Under the pieces are notes generated by a model that saw only the letters and a list, made by a program, of their open reading frames with translations, searched no databases and was not told the origin of the DNA. From the NCBI RefSeq assembly GCF_026241895.1, contig NZ_JAPJIV010000031.1, forward strand, positions 1 through 63,275: a DNA stretch of 63,275 bases. The letters run 5' to 3'. How positions within the stretch are numbered: the stretch's first letter is position 1; every line of letters begins with the position of its first letter. The DNA comes from Pseudomonas sp. RIT-562 (GTDB taxonomy: Bacteria; Pseudomonadota; Gammaproteobacteria; Pseudomonadales; Pseudomonadaceae). A program made the position numbers and the translations under genes. This document shows, in pieces, positions 16,793-24,617 of this stretch.

Positions 16793-16800
16793 AATAACAA
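16793..16800 (+). promoter_or_regulatory. Candidate Hfq/Crc CA-motif at the DUF1329 start
   Basis: AATAACAA fits the AAYAAYAA motif and sits between the ribosome site AAGGAG and the ATG. In Pseudomonas such motifs let Hfq with Crc block translation when preferred carbon sources are present. The neighbouring kshA has the same arrangement. Confidence 0.55.
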
Positions 16801-18176
16801 TGATCGGCAGTAACGAGTTCCCGGGCCGGGCCTTGGCGTTGTTGGTGGGATGCTGTGCCATGGGCATGGTGAATGCCGCACCGGAAGATGTCGCCCGCCT
16901 GGGCAACGACTTGACCTGCATGGGCGCGGAAAAAGCCGGCAATGCCGACGGCAGCATCCCGGCGTTCAGCGGCAAATGGCTGGGTGTGCCGCCCCAAGTT
17001 GATTTCAAGGGCACCGGCAACCATCCGGTAGATCCGTATCCGGACGAAAAACCGCTGTTTGTGATTACCGCGCAGAACATGGCGCAATACGCCAATCAGC
17101 TGTCCGACGGGCAACAAGCGTTGTTCAAGCTGTACCCCAATACCTACAAAATGCCGGTCTATCCCACGCACCGCGACTTCCGCATGGACGACACGGTGTG
17201 CCAGGCCACCCGCGAAAACGCCAGCGTCGCGCGGCTGGTTGACGATGGTGAAGGGGTGGTGGGGAAAACCGGCGGCACACCATTTCCGGTTCCGCGCAGC
17301 GGTCTGGAATTGTTGAAGAACGCCTCGACGTTCACCCTGCGCGCCTGGACCGAGGAGTACATCTCCGACAACGCCTATGTGCTCAAGGACGGCAATATCA
17401 ACTGGGGCCGGGTGCATTCACGCAACCTGGCGCCGGCGCTGGAACCGGGCAAGATCGGTGAAACTACCGGCAACTCGTCGTTCTACCTCAACGAAACCCT
17501 GTTGCCGCAACGGGACAAGGGCGAGATCAACACCGGCACCGAGTTCTGGAATGACAAGACCGAACCGCGCCAGTCCTGGCGCTATGATCCGGGCACGCGG
17601 CGGGTGCGTCAGTCCCCAGGTTATGGCTTCGACATGTCGTTCCCGGGCAGCGGCGGTTCGCTCACCGTGGACGAGGTGCGTCTGTTCAACGGCTCGGGCC
17701 AGCGCTATGACTGGAAGATCGTCGGCAAGCGCGAGATGTTCATTCCCTACAACACCTATCGCCTGCACGCGGCCAACCTCAAGTACGCCAACCTGCTGAC
17801 CCCTGGCCACATCAACCCGGATGCCCTGCGCTTCGAACGCCATCGGGTATGGGAGCTGGAAGGGACCCTCAAGCCGGGTTATCGCCACCTCTACGGCAAG
17901 CGCAAGTTATACATCGACGAAGACACCTGGTACCCGATGCTTGCGGACAACTACGACAACCGTGGCGAGCTGTGGCGCACCTCGATGCTGAACTTTTTCT
18001 ACGCCTATGAAACCCGCCGCCTGCAGGCGGGCGTGGGCCTGTATCACGATCTCAATGCCGGCAGTTACCTGGCGTTCAACCTGATCAACGAGCAGCGCAA
18101 CGGCTACATGCTGAACAGGCCCGGCTTCAGTCCGAAGGATTTCGGCCCGGAAGCCGCTCGCCGTTTCGGTCAGTAG
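16800..18176 (+). CDS. DUF1329 periplasmic/outer-membrane protein
   Basis: A 458-residue exported protein. ATG 16800 follows AAGGAG. Residues 1-26 form a signal peptide (GRALALLVGCCAMGMVNA, cleavage before APEDV). The mature part shows DUF1329 features: an N-terminal LG.DLTCMGAEKAGNADGSIPAF stretch, a WRYDPGTRRVRQSPGYGFD-like region near residue 265, and YRLHAANLKYANLLTPGH. The family has a LolA-like fold and often travels with DUF1302 outer-membrane proteins in loci for hydrophobic substrates (known association). No DUF1302 gene is in the window. A role in binding or transferring steroid at the envelope is inferred from context. Confidence 0.82.
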   Translation: MIGSNEFPGRALALLVGCCAMGMVNAAPEDVARLGNDLTCMGAEKAGNADGSIPAFSGKWLGVPPQVDFKGTGNHPVDPYPDEKPLFVITAQNMAQYANQLSDGQQALFKLYPNTYKMPVYPTHRDFRMDDTVCQATRENASVARLVDDGEGVVGKTGGTPFPVPRSGLELLKNASTFTLRAWTEEYISDNAYVLKDGNINWGRVHSRNLAPALEPGKIGETTGNSSFYLNETLLPQRDKGEINTGTEFWNDKTEPRQSWRYDPGTRRVRQSPGYGFDMSFPGSGGSLTVDEVRLFNGSGQRYDWKIVGKREMFIPYNTYRLHAANLKYANLLTPGHINPDALRFERHRVWELEGTLKPGYRHLYGKRKLYIDEDTWYPMLADNYDNRGELWRTSMLNFFYAYETRRLQAGVGLYHDLNAGSYLAFNLINEQRNGYMLNRPGFSPKDFGPEAARRFGQ

Positions 18177-18238
18177 ACCTGCAGCACAGCGCTCGTTTTG
18201 CCAACGGGCGCGCTGCCGAGAGTAGTTCGCGTTTGATC

Positions 18239-18256
18239 TAGTCCAATTGAACGATG
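18239..18256 (+). promoter_or_regulatory. Candidate steroid-regulon motif, kshA
   Basis: TAGTCCAATTGAACGATG matches TAGTC-N5-GRACGATG but lies 117 bases before the kshA start, farther than the other copies, leaving room for a longer leader. Confidence 0.45.
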
Positions 18257-18362
18257 CTGTTCTTGCGCGGCTGCTCAATGATGTTTGACATGGGATCGCC
18301 CTGTTTTGGTTGGGGCCTGTATTTCTTGGGGGTACAGCCTGCCCCGAAGTCTGCAATCGAGG

Positions 18363-18373
18363 AACAATAACAA
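18363..18373 (+). promoter_or_regulatory. Candidate Hfq/Crc CA-motif at the kshA start
   Basis: AACAATAACAA contains two overlapping AAYAAYAA matches directly before and into the ATG at 18373. Carbon catabolite repression of the ring hydroxylase is the expected consequence. Confidence 0.6.
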
Positions 18374-19413
18374 TGACGAAACTCGCTGAAATCAACATCG
18401 AGAACGCCCAGCGTACCCACCGTTACGCACGTGGCTGGCACTGCCTGGGCAATGCCAACGATTACCGTGACGGCAAGCCGCACACCCTGGAAGTGTTTGG
18501 CACGCGCCTGGTGGCTTTTGCCGACAGCCAAGGCAACATCAGCATCCTGGACGCCTATTGCCCGCACATGGGCGCCGACCTGTCCCAGGGCACCGTCGAA
18601 AACGACCGGCTGGTGTGCCCGTTCCACCACTGGAAGTATGACACTGGCGGCAAGTGCGTGGAGATCCCGTATTGCAAGCGCATTCCACCCAAGGCCAAGA
18701 CCCGCAGCTGGCTGGCCTGCGAGGAGAACAACCTGCTGTTCGTCTGGAACAACCCTGAAGGCCGGCCACCCAAGGACAACGTGGTCATCCCGCACCTGCC
18801 GGAGATGGACGATCCGGACTGGATCCACGACTGGAACATCGACACCATGCATATCGAAACCAACCCGCGTGAGCTGGTCGATAACTTGGTGGATGCCCAG
18901 CATTTCGGGCCGGTGCACGGCACGCCGACCAAGTATTTCGCCAACATCTTTGAAGGCCACATTGGCCACCAGATTTTTCACGGTGACTCCGAACGCCTGG
19001 GCGGCGACCTGATTGCGCCGTCGGCCTACTACGGTCCTGCCACGCATTTCACGCACATCAGTTCGATGTTCGGCGACGTACGCATCCACGCCATCCTGCT
19101 CAACAGCCACGTTCCCGTGACGCCAGACAGTTTCGACCTGCGCTTTGGTTGCATGGTCAAGCGCGTGCCGGGCTGGACGGAAGAACAGAACATGGAAGTG
19201 GCCCGGGCGTATGTCCAGGGCAACCGCGATTCGTTTTACCAGGACGTGGTGATCTGGAAACACAAGATCCGTATCGACAAGCCGGTGCTGGCGGAAACCG
19301 ACGGCCCGGTCTACCAGTTACGCGAATGGTACGAGCAGTTCTTCACCGATGAAGACAACGTGCCCGCGTTCATGGCGCAGCGTCGCGAGTTCATTACCGT
19401 CGACGAGCGCTGA
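18373..19413 (+). CDS. kshA: KshA-like 3-ketosteroid 9-alpha-hydroxylase oxygenase
   Basis: A 346-residue Rieske non-haem iron oxygenase. The [2Fe-2S] ligands are C63-x-H65 (AYCPHMGADLS) and C82-x2-H85 (CPFHHW). The mononuclear-iron motif is NLVDAQHFGPVH with His177 and His182, and a later FYQDVVIW supplies the likely Asp. RGWHCLG, LDAYCPHMGADLSQGT and DGPVYQLREWYEQFF closely recall KshA, which hydroxylates C9 of 3-ketosteroids and triggers opening of ring B (known). It needs a reductase, KshB, which is not in this window. Start 18373 follows GGAACAATAACA; a longer reading from 18310 has no support. Confidence 0.87.
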   Translation: MTKLAEINIENAQRTHRYARGWHCLGNANDYRDGKPHTLEVFGTRLVAFADSQGNISILDAYCPHMGADLSQGTVENDRLVCPFHHWKYDTGGKCVEIPYCKRIPPKAKTRSWLACEENNLLFVWNNPEGRPPKDNVVIPHLPEMDDPDWIHDWNIDTMHIETNPRELVDNLVDAQHFGPVHGTPTKYFANIFEGHIGHQIFHGDSERLGGDLIAPSAYYGPATHFTHISSMFGDVRIHAILLNSHVPVTPDSFDLRFGCMVKRVPGWTEEQNMEVARAYVQGNRDSFYQDVVIWKHKIRIDKPVLAETDGPVYQLREWYEQFFTDEDNVPAFMAQRREFITVDER

Positions 19414-19450
19414 CAGCAGGTCCGTTTTAACAGTCAAGAGAGCACAGACA

Positions 19451-19624
19451 ATGAAAATAAAAAGTCTTCTCGGCTATTCAGTTCCACTGTTCATCCTGTT
19501 TTTGCTGGTGCTGACCGTGCAGTTTTCGGCGCCTCCGGAGACAGCCAGCGTCAAGGCCTGCAAGCGTTACGCGAGTTGTGTCGCGATGAGCGCGAGCGTG
19601 CCGAACTTTCTCAACCTGCGTTGA
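19451..19624 (+). CDS. Small hydrophobic protein, 57 residues, unknown
   Basis: The predicted peptide starts MKIKSLLGYS and has one hydrophobic segment (VPLFILFLLVLTVQF, residues 11-25). A short polar tail with two Cys (ACKRYASCVAMS) follows. It begins 38 bases after kshA in the same direction, so it may be co-transcribed. The ribosome site is weak (AAGAGAG, 13 bases away). The single membrane helix and position suggest a small inner-membrane or periplasm-facing protein. I do not recognise a family. Confidence 0.45.
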   Translation: MKIKSLLGYSVPLFILFLLVLTVQFSAPPETASVKACKRYASCVAMSASVPNFLNLR

Positions 19625-19644
19625 CAACTCGGGCTGCAGATAAC

Positions 19645-19678
19645 CCTGTGGCGCGCGAGCATGCTCGCGCGCCACAGG
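19645..19678. repeat. Perfect 34-base palindrome
   Basis: The 17-base left arm (CCTGTGGCGCGCGAGCA) is followed immediately by its exact complement, with no loop. It lies between the small ORF and fadH, at the right edge of the steroid island. No T-run follows on either strand. It resembles the REP core GCGAGCATGCTCGC but is shorter and symmetric. Confidence 0.85.
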
Positions 19679-19757
19679 TTCAGAATTAGACCCGTGGCTG
19701 CTCATTTGGATCATTAAGTTGTCACTTATGGTCATTGAGTGGCCGCGTCCTGACTCT

Positions 19758-19775
19758 TAGTCTGACGAACATGAC
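19758..19775 (+). promoter_or_regulatory. Weak copy of the steroid-island motif before fadH
   Basis: TAGTCTGACGAACATGAC keeps TAGTC and a GAAC.ATG-like right half with one base of spacing lost. It ends about 57 bases before the fadH start. It may be chance. Confidence 0.25.
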
Positions 19776-19831
19776 TGACGGGGGCCGTAGAGCTCTCGCA
19801 TTTCCCGTGATCGTTCGATGTGGAGTTACCG

Positions 19832-21871
19832 ATGACCGCCGCCCATTACCCGCACCTGCTGGCCCCGCTGGACCTGGGTTTTACCACGTTGCGCAATCGC
19901 ACCCTGATGGGCTCGATGCACACGGGTCTTGAAGAGAAGCCGGGTGGTTTCGAGCGCATGGCGGCTTATTTTGCCGAGCGCGCCCGTGGCGGCGTCGGCC
20001 TGATGGTCACCGGCGGCATTGGCCCGAACGACGAGGGCGGGGTGTATTCCGGTGCAGCCAAGCTCACCACCGAGGAAGAAGCGCTCAAACACCAGATCGT
20101 CACCCGCGCGGTGCATGAGGCGGGCGGCAAGATCTGCATGCAGATTCTCCACGCCGGCCGTTATGCCTACAGTCCGAAACAGGTTGCACCGAGTGCGATC
20201 CAGGCGCCGATCAACCCGTTCAAGCCCAAGGAGCTGGACGAGGAAGGCATCGAGAAACAGATCAGCGATTTTGTCACCTGCTCGGTCCTGGCGCAGAAAG
20301 CCGAGTACGACGGCGTGGAGATCATGGGCTCCGAAGGTTATTTCATTAACCAGTTCCTCGCGGCTCACACCAACCACCGTACCGACCGCTGGGGCGGCAG
20401 CTACGAAAACCGTATGCGCCTGCCGGTGGAAATCGTCCGTCGAGTGCGCGAAGCGGTAGGGCCGAACTTCATCATCATCTTCCGCCTGTCGATGCTCGAC
20501 CTGGTGGAAGGCGGCAGTAGCTGGGAAGAAATCGTCACCCTGGCCAAAGCCATCGAGCAGGCCGGCGCGACCATCATCAACACCGGTATCGGCTGGCACG
20601 AAGCGCGAATCCCGACCATCGCCACCAAGGTGCCGCGCGCCGCGTTCAGCAAAGTCACGGCCAAGCTGCGCGGTTCCGTGAGCATTCCGCTGATCACCAC
20701 CAACCGCATCAACACGCCGGAAGTCGCCGAGCAGATTCTCGCCGAAGGCGATGCCGACATGGTGTCGATGGCTCGTCCGTTCCTCGCCGACGCTGACTTC
20801 GTCAACAAGGCCGCCGCTGGCCGCGCCGACGAAATCAATACCTGCATCGGCTGTAATCAGGCGTGCCTGGATCACACCTTCGGCGGCAAGTTGACCAGTT
20901 GCCTGGTGAACCCGCGGGCTTGCCATGAAACCGAGCTCAACTACCTGCCGGTGCAGCAGATCAAGAAGATTGCCGTGGTCGGTGCCGGTCCTGCCGGTTT
21001 GTCCGCGGCCACCGTGGCGGCGGAGCGCGGTCATCAGGTCACGCTGTTCGATTCGGCCAGCGAGATCGGCGGCCAGTTCAACATCGCCAAGCGCGTGCCG
21101 GGCAAGGAAGAGTTCTTCGAAACCTTGCGTTATTTCGGCCGCAAGCTGCAGACCACTCACGTGGAAGTGTGTCTGAACACCCGTGTTGATGTTGCCCAGC
21201 TGGTTGAGGGTGGTTTCGACGAGATCATCCTGGCCACCGGCATCGCGCCAAGAACTCCGGCAATTGCGGGCGTGGACAATGCCAAGGTGCTGAGCTACCT
21301 GGACGTGATCCTCGAACGCAAACCGGTGGGCAAGCGCGTGGCGGTGATTGGTGCCGGCGGTATCGGCTTTGATGTGTCGGAATTCCTGGTGCACCAGGGC
21401 GTCTCGACCAGCCTGGATCGGACGGCGTTCTGGAAAGAGTGGGGCATCGATACCGATCTGCAAGCACGCGGTGGCGTGGCCGGAATCAAGGCCGAGCCCC
21501 ATGCTCCGGCCCGTGAAGTGTTCTTGCTGCAGCGCAAGAAATCCAAGGTCGGCGACGGCCTGGGCAAGACCACCGGCTGGATTCACCGTACCGGTTTGAA
21601 GAATAAACAGGTGCAGATGCTCAACAGCGTCGAGTACCTGAAGATCGACGACGAGGGGCTGCATATCCGCATTGGCGAAACCGGCGAACCGCAGGTGCTG
21701 GCGGTGGACAATATCGTGATCTGCGCCGGACAGGATCCCTTGCGCGAGTTGCACGATGGCCTGGTTGCGGCGGGGCAGAATGTGCACCTGATCGGCGGCG
21801 CGGACGTGGCGGCAGAGCTGGATGCCAAGCGTGCAATCAACCAGGGGTCGCGATTGGCTGCGCAGTTGTAA
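19832..21871 (+). CDS. fadH: NADPH-dependent 2,4-dienoyl-CoA reductase
   Basis: A 679-residue three-domain flavoenzyme. The N-terminal old-yellow-enzyme-type barrel (residues 1-350) contains QILHAGRYAYS and GSEGYFINQFLAAHTNHRTD. A 4Fe-4S motif follows (CIGCNQACLDHTFGGKLTSC, near residue 340). The C-terminal FAD/NADPH domain has VVGAGPAGLSAATVAAERG and VAVIGAGGIGFDVSEF. It reduces 2,4-dienoyl-CoA during beta-oxidation of polyunsaturated acyl chains. ATG 19832 has GGAG seven bases upstream. It is probably a core gene, although next to the steroid island it could also reduce steroid-derived dienoyl-CoAs (inference). Confidence 0.92.
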   Translation: MTAAHYPHLLAPLDLGFTTLRNRTLMGSMHTGLEEKPGGFERMAAYFAERARGGVGLMVTGGIGPNDEGGVYSGAAKLTTEEEALKHQIVTRAVHEAGGKICMQILHAGRYAYSPKQVAPSAIQAPINPFKPKELDEEGIEKQISDFVTCSVLAQKAEYDGVEIMGSEGYFINQFLAAHTNHRTDRWGGSYENRMRLPVEIVRRVREAVGPNFIIIFRLSMLDLVEGGSSWEEIVTLAKAIEQAGATIINTGIGWHEARIPTIATKVPRAAFSKVTAKLRGSVSIPLITTNRINTPEVAEQILAEGDADMVSMARPFLADADFVNKAAAGRADEINTCIGCNQACLDHTFGGKLTSCLVNPRACHETELNYLPVQQIKKIAVVGAGPAGLSAATVAAERGHQVTLFDSASEIGGQFNIAKRVPGKEEFFETLRYFGRKLQTTHVEVCLNTRVDVAQLVEGGFDEIILATGIAPRTPAIAGVDNAKVLSYLDVILERKPVGKRVAVIGAGGIGFDVSEFLVHQGVSTSLDRTAFWKEWGIDTDLQARGGVAGIKAEPHAPAREVFLLQRKKSKVGDGLGKTTGWIHRTGLKNKQVQMLNSVEYLKIDDEGLHIRIGETGEPQVLAVDNIVICAGQDPLRELHDGLVAAGQNVHLIGGADVAAELDAKRAINQGSRLAAQL

Positions 21872-21881
21872 TCATTCCCAT

Positions 21882-22007
21882 CTGTAGCAGCTGGCGCACT
21901 GTGGGAGCGGGCTTGCTCGCGAAGGTGTCATATCAGGCAATATCAATATCGACTGGTCCACCGCCTTCGCGAGCAAGCCCGCTCCCACAGCTTCGCCAGC
22001 TGCTACA
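21882..22007. repeat. Long REP-type inverted repeat (GTGGGAGC class)
   Basis: Arms of about 44 bases (TGTAGCAGCTGG...GTGGGAGCGGGCTTGCTCG and its complement) flank a roughly 38-base centre. It fills the gap between fadH and the next gene. The core GGGAGCGGGCTTGCTCGCGAAGG is shared with the repeat at 32921. Confidence 0.9.
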
Positions 22008-22056
22008 AAATTGGTGTTGACTGGTAGACTTGGCTCCTTTTCAGATTGCTCAGGTC

Positions 22057-22986
22057 ATGCTTTTTTCCTCCTGCGACTGGCTCCCCCAAGCCCCGCTCGA
22101 AATCCTTCAGCTCGATTGGCTCTCGCGATCCGGTATCGAAGTCGCGATCCTGCGTCTCGACCAGATCGACCCGCTGATCAGCGGCAACAAATGGTTCAAG
22201 CTCATCGAGCACCTCAAGGCAGCCGAGCTTGCCGGTGCCAAGGGCATCATCAGCCTCGGTGGCGCCCACTCCAATCATCTCCACGCCCTGGCTGCGGCAG
22301 GCAAGCGTTTCGGTTTCAGCACCGTGGGGCTGCTGCGTGGTCACCCTCAGGACACTCCGACAGTGCAAGACTTGCAGGCCTACGGCATGCAGTTGCACTG
22401 GCTGGGTTATGGCGGTTATCGGGCGCGACATGCCGCGGGTTTCTGGGAGCCCTGGCAGGCCTTGTATCCAGATCTGCTGGGGGTGCCGGAAGGCGGCGGC
22501 GGTTTGCTCGGGGCCCAAGGCTGCATGCAGCTCAAGTCGATGGTCGCCGGGCAACTGAATCAGTTGGGTTGGAGTGACTACGACGGCTGGTGGCTGGCCT
22601 GTGGCACGGGCACCACCCTCGCGGGCCTGGTGCTCGCCGAGGCGGGAGCGCATCCGGTTTACGGCGCGCTGGCCGTGCCGGGTGATCATGGCGTGGCGCA
22701 GCAGGTCGAGTCGATCTTGCAGCAGGCGGGCGCTCCCGACACGGGCTATGAACTGCTCGACGCCAGTCTTGGTGGTTTTGCCAAGGTCGATCCACAGTTA
22801 CTGGCGTTCATCGAGCAGACCGAACAGGCCAGCAGCGTTGCACTGGAGCCGCTCTACACCGGCAAAGCACTGCTCGCGTTAAAACAGCAGATCGAAGCCG
22901 GCAAATTCCAGCCAGGCTCACGCCTGATTTTCATCCATACCGGCGGCCTGCAAGGCCGGCGCGGATTTTCCCTCACCCGCGCTTAG
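22057..22986 (+). CDS. D-cysteine desulfhydrase / ACC deaminase family PLP enzyme
   Basis: A 309-residue fold-type II PLP protein. The PLP lysine lies in ISGNKWFKLIEHL near residue 41, followed by SLGGAHSNHLHALAAAGKRFG, the family's cofactor-phosphate and substrate loop. CGTGTTLAGLVLAE near residue 193 is the glycine-rich phosphate grip. The family includes 1-aminocyclopropane-1-carboxylate deaminase and D-cysteine desulfhydrase; true ACC deaminases are about 338 residues and have different active-site residues, so desulfhydrase-like activity is more likely (inference). ATG 22057 is chosen over an upstream TTG. It overlaps the convergent cytochrome b561 gene by 14 bases. Confidence 0.8.
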   Translation: MLFSSCDWLPQAPLEILQLDWLSRSGIEVAILRLDQIDPLISGNKWFKLIEHLKAAELAGAKGIISLGGAHSNHLHALAAAGKRFGFSTVGLLRGHPQDTPTVQDLQAYGMQLHWLGYGGYRARHAAGFWEPWQALYPDLLGVPEGGGGLLGAQGCMQLKSMVAGQLNQLGWSDYDGWWLACGTGTTLAGLVLAEAGAHPVYGALAVPGDHGVAQQVESILQQAGAPDTGYELLDASLGGFAKVDPQLLAFIEQTEQASSVALEPLYTGKALLALKQQIEAGKFQPGSRLIFIHTGGLQGRRGFSLTRA

Positions 22987-23521
22987 GCATCATCCGCAAC
23001 AAGGTGTTATCTCGCGCCACGTAATGGTGATAAAGCCCCGCCAGGGCATGCAGCCCGATCAACCAGTAGCCGATCGTACCGCCAAGCTCATGCCAGCCCT
23101 CGATCTGTTTACCCAGTGCCTTGTCTTCCGGGATCAGCAATGGCAGGTCGAAACCATAAAACATCACCTGGTGGCCCTTGGCGCTGGTGGTCAGCCAACC
23201 CAGTATCGGCATGGCAATCATGAACAGGTACAGCACCCAGTGCATCGACTTGGCGAGTACGCTCTGCCAGCGCGGCAATGCCGGAATTATCTGCGGGGTG
23301 GGGCCGACACTGCGCGCCAACAGTCGAAACCAGACCAGCACGAAGACCGTCAGGCCAAGCATGAAATGCGATTCGGTGATCAACGTGCGGCCGCCGCTGC
23401 CTTTGGGAAAGACTCCGCGAAACTCGATACAGGCATATACCAGCGCCAGCAAGACCAGCATCAACCAGTGCAGAGTGATGGAGACGGTGCTGTAACGTGA
23501 TTCAGAACTTTTCCACGGCAT
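22973..23521 (-). CDS. Cytochrome b561
   Basis: A 182-residue inner-membrane dihaem cytochrome b561. Four hydrophobic helices are visible, with haem-ligand histidines in STVSITLHWLMLVLLALVY (residue 16), the second helix (ESHFMLGLTVFVLVWFRLL), and the last helix (IGLHALAGLYHHYV). The family moves electrons from the quinone pool, often to superoxide. The start at 23521 (MPWKSSESRYS) is chosen because the N-terminus then matches the family; an upstream start at 23554 adds foreign residues. Confidence 0.88.
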   Translation of the reverse strand: MPWKSSESRYSTVSITLHWLMLVLLALVYACIEFRGVFPKGSGGRTLITESHFMLGLTVFVLVWFRLLARSVGPTPQIIPALPRWQSVLAKSMHWVLYLFMIAMPILGWLTTSAKGHQVMFYGFDLPLLIPEDKALGKQIEGWHELGGTIGYWLIGLHALAGLYHHYVARDNTLLRMMPKRG

Positions 23522-23651
23522 ACAGGTATTCCTCACGGGCGGTTTGAGGTTCACCGTTCTTTTCGACGGAGTGCGTTAACTGTAAGCCCGTTTCGCTGCG
23601 CTTGCCCGGCGCGATCAGCCTTTCAATGCTCTGGATCAGGGTTTCCCCAAC

Positions 23652-23684
23652 AAAAAAGCGCCAGGCCCGAGGGGGATTGGCGCC
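23652..23684 (-). terminator. Candidate terminator downstream of phnX
   Basis: On the minus strand a GCGCC arm (23680-23684) pairs with GGCGC (23658-23662) and is followed by TTTTTTG. It lies 23 bases after the phnX stop. Confidence 0.6.
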
Positions 23685-23706
23685 TTGCGGGACATCGGCC
23701 GCGTGA

Positions 23707-24534
23707 TCAGCTGGTCTGCGGCATCTCGCCGTTAGCCAGACGCTTGTTGATGTCGGCAATCACTTCGGGCAGGTCCGCAATGGTGTCGATCATGTAGTGC
23801 GGACGCGAGCCTTCGAACATCGCGTGAATGCGCTGGCGCTCGCTGTTCAGCTGGTCGCTGCCAAGGGCGCGATAGCCCTCGTAGTCCAGGCCCAGGGCGT
23901 TACCGGAACAGATCAGGGCAACCGTCCACATGCCGGCGCGACGTCCTTCGAGGATGCCCGGCACCGTGTCGTCGATTTTCACGCAGGCGGCGACGTCATC
24001 GATACCCAGGGCGATCACGTTGGCCAGTGCCTGGGCGGGCCATGGGCGACCGTTGGGCACTTCGTCGGTGGCAACCACGTGGTCGGCGACGTAACCGTTG
24101 GTGGCTGCCAGTTCGACAACCTTGTCCATGACCTGCTTGGGGTAACCGGAGCAGGAACCGATCTTGATCCCTTGCTGGCGCAGGTTGGCAATGGTGTCCA
24201 GTGCGCCCGGGATCAGCGCCGAATGCTCGGCGATCTTTTCAATTTGCAGCGGCATGAAGCGTTTGTAGATGGCGGTAACGTCATCGTCGGTCGGCGTGCG
24301 GCCGAACACGGCGCGATAACGCTCGGCGACTTGCGGCTGATCACACAAGGTGCGGATGTGATCCCACTTGCCCATACCCATCGGCCCGCGGGCTTCTTCG
24401 ATGGACACCTGGACGTCGAACTCGGCGAAGGCTTCGACGAAAATCTGCGTGGGGGCGAACGAGCCGAAGTCGACGACAGTGCCGGCCCAGTCGAGGATGG
24501 CGGCCTGGAGTTTGGTTGGGTTGCTGTAGTTCAT
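23707..24534 (-). CDS. phnX: Phosphonoacetaldehyde hydrolase
   Basis: A 275-residue HAD-superfamily phosphonatase. The nucleophile Asp15 is in AILDWAGTVVDFG, and the Schiff-base Lys56 in GPMGMGKWDHI, the feature that separates PhnX from other HAD proteins. The later GSCSGYPKQVMDKV and KIDDTVPGILEGRRAGMW complete the core. It cleaves phosphonoacetaldehyde to acetaldehyde and phosphate, the second step of 2-aminoethylphosphonate breakdown. It follows phnW by 83 bases on the same strand. Confidence 0.95.
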   Translation of the reverse strand: MNYSNPTKLQAAILDWAGTVVDFGSFAPTQIFVEAFAEFDVQVSIEEARGPMGMGKWDHIRTLCDQPQVAERYRAVFGRTPTDDDVTAIYKRFMPLQIEKIAEHSALIPGALDTIANLRQQGIKIGSCSGYPKQVMDKVVELAATNGYVADHVVATDEVPNGRPWPAQALANVIALGIDDVAACVKIDDTVPGILEGRRAGMWTVALICSGNALGLDYEGYRALGSDQLNSERQRIHAMFEGSRPHYMIDTIADLPEVIADINKRLANGEMPQTS

Positions 24535-24617
24535 GGTTTAAATCCTGTCAGTGAGGAATGAGATCTCGTAGCAGCTGTCGAGCCTGCGAGTCTGCGTTCG
24601 GGGGCAGTGTTCGGTAA

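Noticed and set aside
225..19624. Recent mobile-element delivery of the steroid island
   Set aside because: No integrase, transposase, tRNA attachment site or direct repeats were seen; REPs and one palindrome at the edges are not enough to claim transfer.
19826..21787. 653-residue open frame antisense to fadH
   Set aside because: Shadow of fadH in a GC-rich gene; composition rich in Arg/His/Gly with no family features.
22057..22986. True ACC deaminase
   Set aside because: The protein is shorter than characterised ACC deaminases and only the general family motifs are visible, so the specific name is not supported.
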